Assembly: GCA_963921195.1 (NCBI GenBank) | Contig: OY992537.1 | Location: forward strand, 56,072,313 to 56,136,312 | Origin: Pegoplata infirma | Lineage: Eukaryota; Arthropoda; Insecta; Diptera; Anthomyiidae | Direction of reading: 5' to 3' | Length of the DNA: 64,000 bases | Part shown: positions 11,425-21,879 of the stretch, piece after piece | Numbering within the stretch: the stretch's first letter is position 1 | Layout of the letters: each line of letters starts with the position of its first letter | Translations under genes and position numbers: made by a program | Notes under the pieces: model-generated | Database searches by the model: none | What the model was told of the DNA's origin: nothing | Seen by the model: the letters and a program-made list of their open reading frames with translations, nothing else

Positions 11425-11722
11425 TTACAGCAAAAACTACTAAACCGATTTTGATGAATTTTTTTTGGATTTGTAGATAATTAAATTTTTAAGCACTTAA
11501 CGTGGCCATTTTTTTTGGAAAAAATTGATTTTTGTTGAAGATATGCTAACGTAAACTTAAAAAATAGAAAAATTTCAATTTCTTCTTTCATTAAAATATT
11601 AATTAGGTCAAATTTAAAAAAAAATTGTCACGATAAGTATTACAAAATTAAATAATCTACAAATCAAAAAAAAATGTTATCAAAATCGGTTCAGTAGTTT
11701 TTGCTGAACAACTGCGGCCATT
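11425..11722. repeat. Imperfect inverted repeat inside the Transib-like element
   Basis: CAAAAACTACTAAACCGATTTTGATGAA on the left pairs with ATCAAAATCGGTTCAGTAGTTTTTG on the right, and GGATTTGTAGATAATTAAATTTT pairs with AATTAAATAATCTACAAATC. Possibly an older foldback MITE. Confidence 0.4.
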
Positions 11723-11910
11723 TTGTTTTTTAAAAAATAGCATCCCACAATTACCTGGAAACCCTGGCAATTCTTTTAAACTTTTAAAAATATTACGATT
11801 GTTAATATTTCAAATAAAAAAACAGAATTAAAAAGTATTGTGTATCTATTTTTTTTTAATTGCTAACAATAAAGCTGTTTCTTTTAGTTTCAACCCCCAC
11901 CTTAATTAGT

Positions 11911-12175
11911 TTGATACATTTGACACGTCCATGCTTAGTTGGCCAACCACTATATTTGTATGTCCAACGTTTTGAAAAGAGATCAGATATATTGTTCTTA
12001 ATTCGGATATAAAATTTTTGCTGGATATAAATGTCTGCATATAGCAGACATGTTTGATACATTTGGTACGTCCATGGTTATTTGGCCAACCCCTGTATTT
12101 GTAGGTCCAAAATTTGGGCAAGGTATCAGATATGTTATTCTTAATTTGAATTTTATATTTCAGCTATTTACATGC
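11911..12175. repeat. Tandem duplication of about 142 bp
   Basis: TTTGATACATTTGACACGTCC with GGCCAACCACTATATTTGTA and ATCAGATATATTGTTCTTAATT recurs about 142 bp later as TTTGATACATTTGGTACGTCC, GGCCAACCCCTGTATTTGTA and ATCAGATATGTTATTCTTAATT. The two diverged copies lie just inside the right end of the Transib-like element. Confidence 0.5.
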
Positions 12176-12519
12176 AGAAATAAGGAAGTTTTTGATTTTT
12201 GGCCGGAATTGACCACCGTGCACTGGACCGATTTGTCTGATATTCAATACCAGGGGAACGACAAAAATAAATGTTAAGCTTCAGCATCCTCACAATTTCC
12301 TTTCGAAAGTTAGCGTGTTTTTTTATCTCGTAAATTCACGAAAAACTTTTGAACCACTGGACCAATTTTGCTGGATTGCAATACCAATCGGACTAGGTAA
12401 ATGCCCAACATGTTTGCTTAGAAGCCTCAGTAAAGTCTTTCAAAAGTTAGCGTGTTTTCAACAGACAGACGGACGGACATCGCTAGATCGTATTAAAATC
12501 GATCGAGGATCATGAATAT

Positions 12520-13154
12520 CATAGATGGGACTAATTAATTAATGGCACCAATTAATTGATGGTTTAATTACCATTAAATTGATGTTAATGGTAATGAAAT
12601 TTTTTTCATTACAATTGGTTGTATCAATTGCACCAATTAAATTACTAATCAATTTAATTACTAATGAAAATTAAAAAAAAAATAATTACCATTGGTATGG
12701 CATCAATTAAAAAAAATAATTACCATTAGTAAAAGTCGTCACAATATTGTCAAAATCGTTAGTATTTGAAAATATCTGTTGTTTTTTGTTATTTTGTATT
12801 TCAATTTTTCACATTTTATGAACCAAACGCACGTTTGCCTTTTGTATAACACAATATTTGAAGTTTTTTATTTGCATTCACATTTTTGTCTTTATTCATA
12901 TTTAAAAAAAAAAAACATGCTTTGATGTTTAAATTTATAACTTTTCAAAAAGACAAAAATGTGTAAACAAATGGTTTTGAAACCAATTATAATTGGTGTT
13001 TTTCAACAATTGGTGCATTTCATTACAATTGGTAATTATTTTTTCAATTAAAAAAATTTAATTACCATTAAATGGTAATGAAATTTTTTTCATTATCATT
13101 GATATCAACCAATGGTAATTAAATTTCAATGGTAATGAAAAATTCCCATCTATG
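12520..13154. mobile_element. hAT-like MITE with AATTGG/CCAATT arms (8-bp duplication ATGAATAT)
   Basis: Perfect 11-bp terminal repeats CATAGATGGGA and TCCCATCTATG are flanked by exact 8-bp duplications ATGAATAT at 12512-12519 and 13155-13162. The interior is one large imperfect palindrome built of ACCAATTAATTGATGG and ATTACCATT, with an inner pair TTTTTGTCTTT and AAAGACAAAAA. It interrupts the 3' part of the DINE-like element at GATCATGAATATATATACTT, so the empty site is known from other copies. Confidence 0.8.
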
Positions 13155-13236
13155 ATGAATATATATACTTTATGGGGTCCTAGAGCAATATTTCGAGGTG
13201 TTACAAATGGAATGACAAACTTACATACACCCTCTA

Positions 13237-14136
13237 CACTCAAAAAAATACGTTAGTAGATTTACTAATTTTTTTTTGCTAACGCTAGTTAGCTAACTTT
13301 TAGCAAATTTTTAGTTGAGATTAGCATGTTAGCAAAAAATTCTTGTAAACTTCATTTAGCACATTAGCAATTTTAAACAAACTTTGAACTAATTTCTTTT
13401 GCTAAATTTGAAATTGAGTTGACTACATTTTTACAAGATTTTTGGCTAATATTAGCAAAATAAATGGTAAATTTTTTTTTATTTTCAGAAAACTTAAAAT
13501 GGCGCTATCTCGGAAACTAAGCCAGATAGAGCAAAATGGAGGCCATTTTTGGTTCTTAGAATCTCCATAGTATCTCCGGTCCTCTTCACATGTGTGGACC
13601 CTAATGGGCCCTAACTTTGGATCCAAAAAAGTTAGCATTCCCGAAAATTTTAAAATGCTCATATCTCGGTAAATGTTGCCGACACAACAAAAAGTCCAAA
13701 AGCGTTTTTGTAGCTCTCAACACGTAGAAAAAGACAAAAGTAGAAAAAGAAAATAGTCAAAAGCTCTCCGAGTAATATTTTTGAAGTTATCGAGTTTTTT
13801 AATTCTCAAGACCCCAGTGGGCCCCTATAATCACGTATCTCAAAAACTAAGCAAGGTAGAGCGAAACGGACACAAATTTTGGATCAAAAACTATGACAAT
13901 TTTTAAGGAACCCAACTAGGTCTAGGCCCATCCGGGTCTGAACCTATCGGGTCCGAACCCAATGGGGTCCTCAGATGTGTATAAACTAAGTTAAAAAAAA
14001 AAATATTTAGTTAACTAATTATTGGCAAAACATTTTTGCTTACTTTAGCAAAAAAATTGTGGGTTCAAAATCAGCAAATTTTCTTGTAGGTTTACAAGCT
14101 TTTATTGCTAACATTACAGTTTTTTTTTTTTGAGTG
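13237..14136. mobile_element. TA-type MITE, CACTCAAAA family C, copy 2 (900 bp)
   Basis: Inserted in the DINE end ATACCCTC-TA-TCACTAGAGTGG with TA duplicated at 13235-13236 and 14137-14138. Opposite in orientation to the copy at 3999-4873 and closely similar throughout. Non-coding. Confidence 0.8.
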
Positions 14137-14215
14137 TATCACTAGAGTGGAAGGTATAAAAAAACATGTTAGCTTAAAAATGTAAGAAATTTCTTGTAAA
14201 AAAATATTTTGAATT

Positions 14216-14523
14216 AAAACAAGTAAGAGTGCCGAATATTTTATCCCCTCCAACATGTAAGCAAGCAAAAAAAATTTTAAAAAAATTTCAGAGACGTGTT
14301 TTTTTTTGAGTGGGGGTGGGAGTGCGATTAGTGTTACAAAATCTATTAATTATGATTTAAGCTCTTTATTAAAACAATTTTAGAATCTTACTACAGAATC
14401 TTAGAATCGATCACTGATCAATAATATAAAAACTTTGTGGGGTCCTAGACCGATATTTCTATGCGTTACACACGGAATGACAAAGTGAGTATAACCCCAT
14501 ACTGTGGTTGGAGAGTATAGAAA
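14216..14523 (+). mobile_element. Internally deleted DINE-1/Helentron-like element
   Basis: Starts AAAACAAGTAAGAGTGCCGAAT, CCCTCCAACATG, and ends ATCGATCACTGATCAATAATA, GGGGTCCTAGACCGATATTTC, GACAAAGTGAGTATAACCCC, GGTTGGAGAGTATAG. The GACG microsatellite core is missing. Confidence 0.65.
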
Positions 14524-14866
14524 AAGTTGTTACTTTTATTTTCATTTTACCAATATTTAACAAACTTACAAAATTTTTACAAAATATTTTGTTAATTTTA
14601 GTTTAGTAATTTTTTTTTGTTAACAATTTTTTTGTTAAAGTTTAGTAATTTTTTTTTTTTGTTAATATGTACAGAAAAATGTTACGAAGTTTTTAGCTGA
14701 ATTTTTGGTTAAAGTTACGGTTTTTTTGCTACATTCACTCAATGAAAATTTAGCAAAATATTTTTAGTTAAATTAACTAGAAATTTAGTAGGCCCAAAAT
14801 CAGGTGCTTTTCTAGTTAAATTTTTCAAAATTGTTTGCTAACTTTACAGGTTTTTTTTGAGTGTAA
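14524..14866. mobile_element. Decayed CACTCA-type MITE
   Basis: The right end TTTACAGGTTTTTTTTGAGTGTA is intact and the body is rich in TTAGTAATTTTTTTTTG and AAATTTAGCAAAAT. The left terminus is eroded. Related to 9165-9340. Confidence 0.4.
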
Positions 14867-14869
14867 AAA

Positions 14870-15608
14870 GGGACAAAAATAGAAGTAGTTGGCAGATATT
14901 TTTAAAATTTGGTACAGTATCATAAAATGCACTAGCATAAAATTTTGGAAAAACCGGTGCAAGGACACGTCTATCTCCCATGTGTCCTGAAATTGAAAAA
15001 TTTTATATATGGTAAATGTTGTTTTAGTTACAATATTGTCCACAAAATTAAAAAAAGTGGTCATACTGAGATTTGACAGAGAGCGGTTTTGTAAATTTCA
15101 TTGCGCTTTCTTTTTTTAAAGAAGTTAGCCACACTGTTTATGTGAACAGAAAACAATAATATTACCAGAAAATATAATGCAACAATTTGCATTGTTGTGT
15201 CGTTGTAGTAGATGTTGTTACTTATTGCTCACTGTGTAGTAGAGTTGCCAGATTTAAGGCGCCCGATTTTCAGGTAAAAATAAATTAAATAAATAAGATT
15301 TCGTGCAACTTTAATTACGAAAACGCCTTAAAAAAACTTTAAAACAAATAAGAAATTTATAGACGGTTAAAACGGTCCTAACCAAGTGTGTGCCAGAATA
15401 TGGGTAACCAGCCCAAACATGAACCGATTAGAATTACATTTGGGTCGATCTTTCATTGGTGTAGAAAAAATACGCTAACTAGGCAGCGAAGTAAATTTAG
15501 TATTTAGTATTTTAAATAACTCCATATTTAAAGTACCAAAATAATCATGCTTGTTGTATAGTATGTTCAAAAGGTCTGTGCTTTTAACTAGTGCTGTAAA
15601 AGTATTGT
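14870..15608. other. Non-coding DNA, no confident element
   Basis: No gene. 15350-15480 weakly resembles the head of the AGTCGG-type DINE at 1908 (ATAGACGGTTAAAACGGTC, then ATGGGTAACC, AACCGATTAGAATTACATTTGG), probably a decayed copy. The rest looks unique. Confidence 0.3.
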
Positions 15609-15616
15609 AGTATGGG

Positions 15617-16371
15617 CAGAGCTTCAAAGAATGAAATCCTTTTCGAATGAATTCTCAAAAAAAATCCATTCAATTTTCATAGTCAGTGAATGCATTCGAT
15701 TTCATAAATCAACATTGAATGCAGTCCTTGGAATTCATTCGATTGAATGAACAAAAATGAATGCATTCGATTTCTTGTTCATTCGATTTAGAAAAATCGA
15801 ATGCATTCAATTTTTTAGCATTCCACTGCGAATGCAATCGATTTTTTAAATATATAGACCAAAACGGAGCCAAATTTTGGTCCATAGTATCGCCTACTCT
15901 CTTTACATGCGATGACCCTAATGGGCTCTAATTTTGAATCCAAAAAATTGGTGTTCCCGAAAATTTTAAAAATGCACTTATTAACTGCCTATACGACAAA
16001 AAAATGTGAAGAGTGTTAGCGATACTATGGACAAAAAATTGGCTCCGTTTTGCTTTATCTTGGTTAGTTTTTTTAAGTTTTTTATGCAATGATTGAATAA
16101 GCCATTCGATTTTTCAAATTGAATGAACAGAAAATCGATTGCATTCGCAAGTGAATGCATTCGATTTTTAAAAGTCGAATGAAAAAAAATCGAATGCATT
16201 CGATTTTTGAAAGTCGAATGAAAAATAAAACGAATGCATTCGATATTTATAAATCGAATGAGTCTAAAGTGAATTCATTCAATTCGCTAAAAAGTGATTG
16301 GGGAATGCAATCACTAAATTTTCACTCAGAGTGGAAAATCGAATTAAGGAATGAAATCCTTCGAAGCTCTG
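15617..16371. mobile_element. hAT-like MITE made of GAATGCATTCGATTTTT palindromes (duplication AGTATGGG)
   Basis: Ends CAGAGCTTCAAAG and CTTCGAAGCTCTG, with exact 8-bp duplication AGTATGGG at 15609-15616 and 16372-16379. Both arms consist of repeated GAATGCATTC palindromes spaced by ATTTTT. The centre (15850-16090) carries a rearranged piece of the MITE family C core (CAAAACGGAGCCAAATTTTGG, CTCTTTACATGCGATGACCC). No ORF of interest. Confidence 0.75.
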
Positions 16372-16379
16372 AGTATGGG

Positions 16380-17270
16380 TAACGAGTATTTGTCATTTCT
16401 ATGGGTACTTGGTTCGAATGAAAACTAAATATTTTCTGGGTTGTTTTTCTTTTTTTTTTTGAAACAAAATTATAAAAAACTACAAAATAGCTGTTAAAAA
16501 TTATAAAATTCTGTTAACAAAATTTCAATTTTATCATTAAAACTTTTAAAAAATTTGTGATGTTTAAATTAAAAAAAAAAAAATCAAAAGTATCCAGGAG
16601 TGTCGTTTATATATTATGTATATCACATTACTCCTGCAAAAATGTTTAACATCCCGCTATTATTTTTTTACATATTTTTTTAATTTTTCTTACTGTTTCG
16701 AAAACTATATTCTGGCAACCCTATAAATGCAAGAAGCATTTATCTTTTATCTAGACGTCCTCGTAAAATATTCGAGCATTGGGTCAAACATGTTTTGTTT
16801 ATTTATTTATTTTTTTCTTTCTGTCAATTTATGTGTATCGTCAGATGCAGTTGTCATTTAAAAAATTGATCTAGTGCACAGTGTTATTTGGTTCATTTAT
16901 TGATTATTTAATTTTGTTTAATAATTCCGGCATTTAATAACAAACATTTGCATATTTTTTTTCTTTAGCTTTTTTGTATCAAAACTACCGACTAATTTAT
17001 GGTAATGCCAATTTTTAAAATAAATACAATGCTACGTCATGTGTTTGCATGGCTTTATTGTGTTTTCTGTCAACGATCTCTATTGGGGGGGATTGAATTG
17101 AAAATATTTGGATATTTAAATGTTATGAAAATGAATTTATTTAAGTTGTCGGAAAATGTTCGATGACGAATATGACAGATATGAACATGGTTATTTAAAT
17201 TTAGGTCAAATTAGCTGAAACATGTTTAAAAGTTTAATTGATATATTAAAATGTAAATAATAAAAAAAAA
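16380..17270. other. Unique-looking non-coding DNA
   Basis: No terminal repeats, microsatellite core or coding potential. A/T-rich with several homopolymer runs. This is the kind of sequence that may be host intron or intergenic. Confidence 0.3.
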
Positions 17271-17339
17271 AATGGAAAAAAAATTAAAAAAAAGAAAAGT
17301 TAAAAAAAAAAAAATTCAAATTTTGAAAAATAAAATTTC

Positions 17340-17625
17340 GGATTTTTTTTTTTTGTAAAAAAATATGTTTGGACTTCTTTAAATACCATTCGGTATCCAA
17401 TTCTGATCACGTATGTCAAGCAGCAGCCGAGTTAAAGCATTTTGTATTTTTATGTTATGTATAATGTACCACAATTTTCGAGGTGTCCTTAGATTTTCGT
17501 TTATAACTTTTGAACCGCTAAACCGATATTACTCAAATGCAATACCAAACTTCTCGATGCAGCAACAAGTAAATATGTTAAGCAACATTCATATATTTGT
17601 AATATTTTAGCTGTGATTCCAAAAA
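17340..17625 (+). mobile_element. Internal fragment of a DINE-1-like element
   Basis: GTATGTCAAGCAGCAGCCGAGTTAAAGC, GAGGTGTCCTTAGATTTTCG and ATAACTTTTGAACCGCTAAACCG match the interior of the DINE at 40703-41290. Both ends are missing, and it abuts the foldback element that follows. Confidence 0.5.
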
Positions 17626-18039
17626 TTTACATTTTTATAAATTTTTTTATGGGCTATTGATATTTTTTTAAAAATTTCAGAACCCGTTCTGAAATTTATA
17701 AATTTTGTAAAAAAGTTAATTTATTAAAAATTCGGCCACTTTTTCCCCTCTTTAAATTTTTTTTTAAGTTAAGATGTTTGTCTATACACAAAAAAAAATT
17801 CAGAAGCGCGTTTTTTTTTTTCGAGAAATCATAATAATTTTGTTATTTTCTTCTATTTTCTTGTTTCAGCGAAGCGTATGAGTTACAAATGTTTGCGATA
17901 TTCGTTGGTTTGTTACTCATACGCCATGTTTCTTCTGAATTTTTTTGTGTGGATAGACAAACATCTAAACTTAACACAAGTAGAAAAGTTAAATTCGACT
18001 TGGCCGAATCTAAAAATACCCTCCACAATGCCCTTTTAA

Positions 18040-18565
18040 GGCTGGATTACTAAATGCTCCGTTATAAAATAACTCTCCGTTAAATTTAACTTTTTCATAC
18101 AAATTTTGACATAAGGCTCCATTAAATCGGCAGTTAGCAGCTACACTCAAAAAATTATGTAGGTAAATTCCAGTGAATATTCACTTAAAACAAATGAAAT
18201 TTTATTTAAAAACCATTCCACTGTTTTTTCATTTAAAATAAAAACACATTTCAGTCAATTTTAAATGTTAATTTAATGACTAACCAAAACATTAAAAAAC
18301 TACTGAATATTCACTTATTTTGTATTGAAAAACAGTAAAACTATAGAAAAAACTGTTTACTGCCGAAAATAAATGTAACAGAAAATTCATTTTTAAGACA
18401 GTAAATTATATTTTTTAAACTACAGAAACAGTAGAAAATAAGAAATCCTTAATAAAATTAATGATTTTTCTTTTAAAATAACTTTACCTATTACTTTTTA
18501 AAATAACCTACAAACAGTTAATGACATAATTTTCACAGTGTAACTTTTCATTGAGTAATCCCCCC
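18040..18565. mobile_element. TTAA-associated (piggyBac-like) MITE
   Basis: Ends GGCTGGATTACTAAATG and CATTGAGTAATCCCCCC are inverted repeats (13 of 17 matching). It is preceded by TTAA (18036-18039) and followed by TTAG, while uninterrupted DINE copies read CCCTTTTCAAGTGATAG here. A TTAA duplication with one lost base is the simplest reading. Non-autonomous. It contains the TA-type MITE at 18144-18540. Confidence 0.5.
18144..18540. mobile_element. TA-type MITE, CACTCAAAA family B, short copy (397 bp)
   Basis: Ends CACTCAAAAAATTATGTAGG and GACATAATTTTCACAGTG, flanked by TA (18142-18143, 18541-18542). Internal ATTCACTTA and AAAACAGTA repeats. Same family as 2085-2895. It is the innermost layer of a four-deep nest. 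Confidence 0.65.
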
Positions 18566-19831
18566 TTAGTGATAGTAAATTTTCCAAAGTGAAAATAAAA
18601 CATTTTTGATAAGTTTTTAATTTGTGTAAAAAAACTTTTTTTTAAGTAATTTTTGAAAAAAGAAAAAAATACTAAATTTTTTTTTGAGTGTAAAATTTTT
18701 TTTGAGTGTAAAATTTTTTTGAGTGTAAAATTTTTGTTTGAGTGTATTTTTATTTTTTTTTATTTTTGAGTGACAAAAATACGTTGTAAAATATTTTTTT
18801 GACTTACCAATGTTTTCAAAACATGTTTTACGGGCTCATGAATTTAAGGTGAAACTAATCTGAAATTCACGATTTTGCTAATAACTTTTAAACCTCTGGA
18901 GCGATTTGGCTTAAATTCAAATCGAACCAGGCCCGGGGAACGGCAAATACATATGCCAAGCTTCAGCATCCTTAGAATTGCCTTTCGAAAGTTAGCGTGT
19001 GTTTTATCTCGTAAATTCACGAAAAACCCTTGCCGAAATTCAGTCTTTTGCTCATAACTTTTGAACCACTGGACCAATTTCGCTGGATTGCAACACCAAC
19101 CTGACCAGGTAAATTCCCAACATATATGCCAGACTTCAGGAGCCTCCTTCGAACTTGACAAGCCTATGACGGTTAGACATATTCGTGCCAAATTTCTGGA
19201 GTCTAGCTCTTATATTTTGGACTGTATCGTGTCTTCCACAGACGGACAGACAGACGGACGGACGGACAGACGGACATCGCTAGAATGTCTTAGAATCGAT
19301 CACTGATCAATAATATACATACATTATGGGGTACCCGACCGATATTTCGATGCGTTACACACGGAATGACAAAGTGAGTATACCCCCATACTGTGGTTGG
19401 AGGGTATAAAAAAAAAATTAGAAAAAAAAAATCTGAACGAGTTTTGGAAATTTTTCAATAAAAAATTTTTAATCAATAAAAAAAAAAATTAACAAGAATG
19501 TACAATTTTGAGATAATGGTGAATTCCGTTTTCATTTGATAATAATTTAATCAATGCAACTCGACACAACTCCCATTTTTCATTACCGACTTGCATTCGG
19601 GCCTGGATGCAAAGTTTCATCTGTTAAAAAAACAAAGTTTCATTTGTTACTTAGACTTAAGTCTAAGTGTGAGTAAATTTGATGAAGTACATGTGAAGAC
19701 TTAAATCGTCATGCTATTCGAAAGGAAGAAAGAAGAACGCGGATTGATGTAAAACGAAGCCACACCACCCCAACCACACTTTGTTCGAGGTATCACTTTG
19801 GATCAGGATCTGGTATCGTGGACATTAATTA

Positions 19832-20557
19832 GCCTGTCCCGAAAAATAAAATTTGTGGTAATAGGAAAAAATCGATGCTCTTTCGAGAGCTGATAAAAAT
19901 AATTTTAAAAAAATTGTAGTCTGTCTTTGCCACCCTACCACCGTTGAAGTTCACAACCGTAGTGTATTTTGTAAAAAAAAAATATTTTTTGTTTTGGCCG
20001 AAATTGGTGTCAAAATTTTCAGAAGTTGGAGTACATTAAGGGAAAAATATTTACATGATGAAATTTAATCAACTTATTCAATTTTTGTTGCAAAAACTAG
20101 TAAAAAAATATATTTTTTCGACATTTTGTTCGACGTTTTTTTTTAAGTGGCTAAAAATGGTACTTAAAGAACATGGACGATTTAAGTACCCTTCTGAACT
20201 TGATTGAGTAACATCCGCGTCAATATGAAAATATAAAGTTCGAAATTGAAAAAAACTTCGATTCTTTCTTTCTTAAAATGCTCTGGTAGACCAAAATTAT
20301 TTGTTGAAAACTTTTTAAATATTTTTCCCTTAATGTACTAAACGTTCAGCGAATTTTGACACCAATAGCGATCGAAACAAAAATATTTTTTTTTTGACAA
20401 AATACACTACGATTGTGAACTTTAACCGGTTGCAAAAAGGCAAAGACAGACTCCAAATTTTTTTGGATTATATTTCCCATAATCAGTTCTGTAATACGCA
20501 TTATTTTTTTGCTATTACCAAGCGAAACTACAAAAAGAGGCCATTTTCGGGACAAGC
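19832..20557. mobile_element. TA-type MITE with long inverted repeats (GCYTGTCCCGAAAA)
   Basis: Left GCCTGTCCCGAAAA and right TTTTCGGGACAAGC are flanked by TA (19830-19831, 20558-20559). The arms pair over about 230 bp (AAGTTCACAACCGTAGTGTATTTTGT against ACAAAATACACTACGATTGTGAACTT; ATTAAGGGAAAAATATTT against its complement). Tc1/mariner-like non-autonomous element. Confidence 0.6.
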
Positions 20558-20559
20558 TA

Positions 20560-21387
20560 GTGGACATTCAACCAAAGTTCCAAAAACTAAAAAAAAATTA
20601 GTTAAAACTAAAGTTTTATTCAAAATTTGACTTATAAATATGAATTTGTATGCAAAAATATGCATTTTTGGTAAAATATACAAAAAAAAATGCACTAACG
20701 AATCGACGTCATTTCCAAGCAATTTTTTTTATTCGCAGAGACATATGGTTTATTCTGTTTTAATACTAACAGGGAAAAACATGCATTTGTATAAAAGTCA
20801 TTTCCTTGATCATAATAAATTCTAACAGAATCACTTAAATTTTTAATTTTTACAAAAATTTCATTTCGATTTTTATTATCAACAGGGACTATCAACCTGT
20901 AGATAAAAAATTTCATCATAGTAATTGTAAACAGGAACAACATTTTTTGACTTTTTTTGGGTTGTAGTCTTTCATAAAATTATTCAATATACGCCATGAC
21001 ACATTTACCAACTTATGCCAAAAATAGTGAAAAACAAAAACGATTTCCAAACTAATGGGCTACTTTACTCAAACACATACATACACAAAACAGCTGATGC
21101 AGCTAACCCATATCTTGGTTTACAACTACACAGTCATAAAAAAATGGTCATATGATGCAGACATAGCCATTTAAACAGCCTGTTTATGAAATTCCTCCCA
21201 AAAAATTAGATGAAAATTTTTAAATGATTAAAGAAATCATTGTCGTTTTTTGGAATTTATGAATTTATTATAATATAGCATTTTATTTTAATAGTAATAT
21301 AATTGCTACAATTTGCAAAATATCAAGCAAACAAAGTTGCAATTTTGACATTTCGCATTTTTGCAAGACTAAAATTGCTTACGTGAA
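20560..21387. other. Unique-looking non-coding DNA
   Basis: No recognised element. 20640-20940 has short TTTTTGTATAAAAG and AACAGGGA repeats in both orientations and may be a decayed foldback. No coding potential. Confidence 0.25.
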
Positions 21388-21820
21388 TTCTTACTTTGCT
21401 ATTCCATGCAAAACGAATTGAAATATCAGTCGAGGACCCCATTAAAAAACCAAAAGAGCTGTACATTTCGTAAGTGAGTGCAAAAATAAGTGCAAAAAAG
21501 TGTTTTTACATTTTGGAGAGTATAAAAGATTCGGCACCAAATAATATAACATTCTCACTTGTTTTATGTACATTTGATAAACAAATGGAAAATTTTTATT
21601 AAATATTATTACATTGCTATTCCATGCAAAAACGAATTGAAATATCAGTCGAGGACCCAATTAAAAAACCAAAAGAGCTGTACATTTCGTAAGTGAGTGC
21701 AAAAATAAGTGCAAAAAAGTGTTTTACATTTTGGAGAGTATAAAAGATTCGGCACCAAAGAATAAAACACTCTCACTTGTTTTATGTACATTTGATAAAC
21801 AAATGGAAAATTTTTATGCA
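21388..21820 (-). repeat. Tandem 218-bp duplication of a mini-DINE
   Basis: Each unit contains, on the minus strand, a CAAGTGAGA head, GGTGCCGAATCTTTTATACTCTCC and, after a deleted interior, GGGTCCTCGACTGATATTTCAATTCG plus GGAATAGCAAAG. The motif TTTTATGTACATTTGATAAAC starts at 21562 and again at 21780, giving a 218-bp period with very few differences. Recent tandem duplication. Confidence 0.6.
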
Positions 21821-21879
21821 AAAAGCTTAGACTCGTGACTTTTTTCACGAAAAACAAAATCATGTTAAAAAATATTTAA

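Larger units (their letters stand above)
9830..12220. mobile_element. Transib/RAG-like element, CACGGTG ends, 5-bp duplication CACTG
   Basis: The 28 terminal bases are a perfect inverted repeat starting CACGGTGGTCAATTCCGG and ending in CCAAAAATCA. The flanks are CACTG at 9825-9829 and 12221-12225, and joining them restores the DINE motif GAACCACTGGACCG. A CAC-N-GTG heptamer, an A-rich block 11-12 bp further in and a 5-bp duplication are hallmarks of Transib, the RAG1-related transposases. No transposase ORF is present, so it is a non-autonomous or eroded copy. It is itself interrupted by a minus-strand DINE (9862-10573). The interior from 10574 to 11420 is AT-rich and non-coding. Confidence 0.6.
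9428..14165 (+). mobile_element. DINE-1/Helentron-like element broken by three younger insertions
   Basis: The element begins AAGTAGAAAAGTTAAATTCG with a TTCGACTTGGACGAA stem and ATACCCTTCACAATGCCC. It continues through TTTTGAACCACTGGACCG modules, a GACAGACGGACGGACATCGCTAGATCG core and TACTTTATGGGGTCC, and ends ATACCCTC/TATCACTAGAGTGGAAGGTATAAA. Its own pieces are 9428-9829, 12226-12519, 13163-13236 and 14139-14165, about 800 bp in total, matching the intact copy at 61984-62850. The three interruptions are 9830-12220, 12520-13154 and 13237-14136, each with a target duplication. Confidence 0.7.
17979..19411 (+). mobile_element. DINE-1/Helentron-like element inside a foldback, itself interrupted
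   Basis: Head AAGTAGAAAAGTTAAATTCG with TTCGACTTGGCCGAA and ATACCCTCCACAATGCCC. Two GAACCACTGGA-type modules follow, then GACGGACAGACAGACGGACGG (19240-19280), and the end is GTGGTTGGAGGGTATAAAA. The 5' third is interrupted at 18040-18565 by a MITE that contains a second MITE. Confidence 0.7.
17626..19583. mobile_element. Foldback element of the GAGGCATTCC family, copy 3, ends lost, DINE inside
   Basis: The left arm (CAGAACCCGTTCTGAAATTT, ATTCGGCCACTTTTT), central loop (TATGAGTTACAAATGTTTGCG) and right arm (TTGAGATAATGGTGAATTCCG, GCAACTCGACACA) align with the intact 33989-35074 element. Its outer 250 bp on each side are lost. It is split by the DINE at 17979-19411. Confidence 0.55.

Noticed and set aside
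13237..14136. Conserved centre of MITE family C as a coding or regulatory host element
   Set aside because: The conserved block (CGGAAACTAAGC, CACATGTGTGGACCC) occurs only inside the MITE copies and fragments and has no lasting frame.
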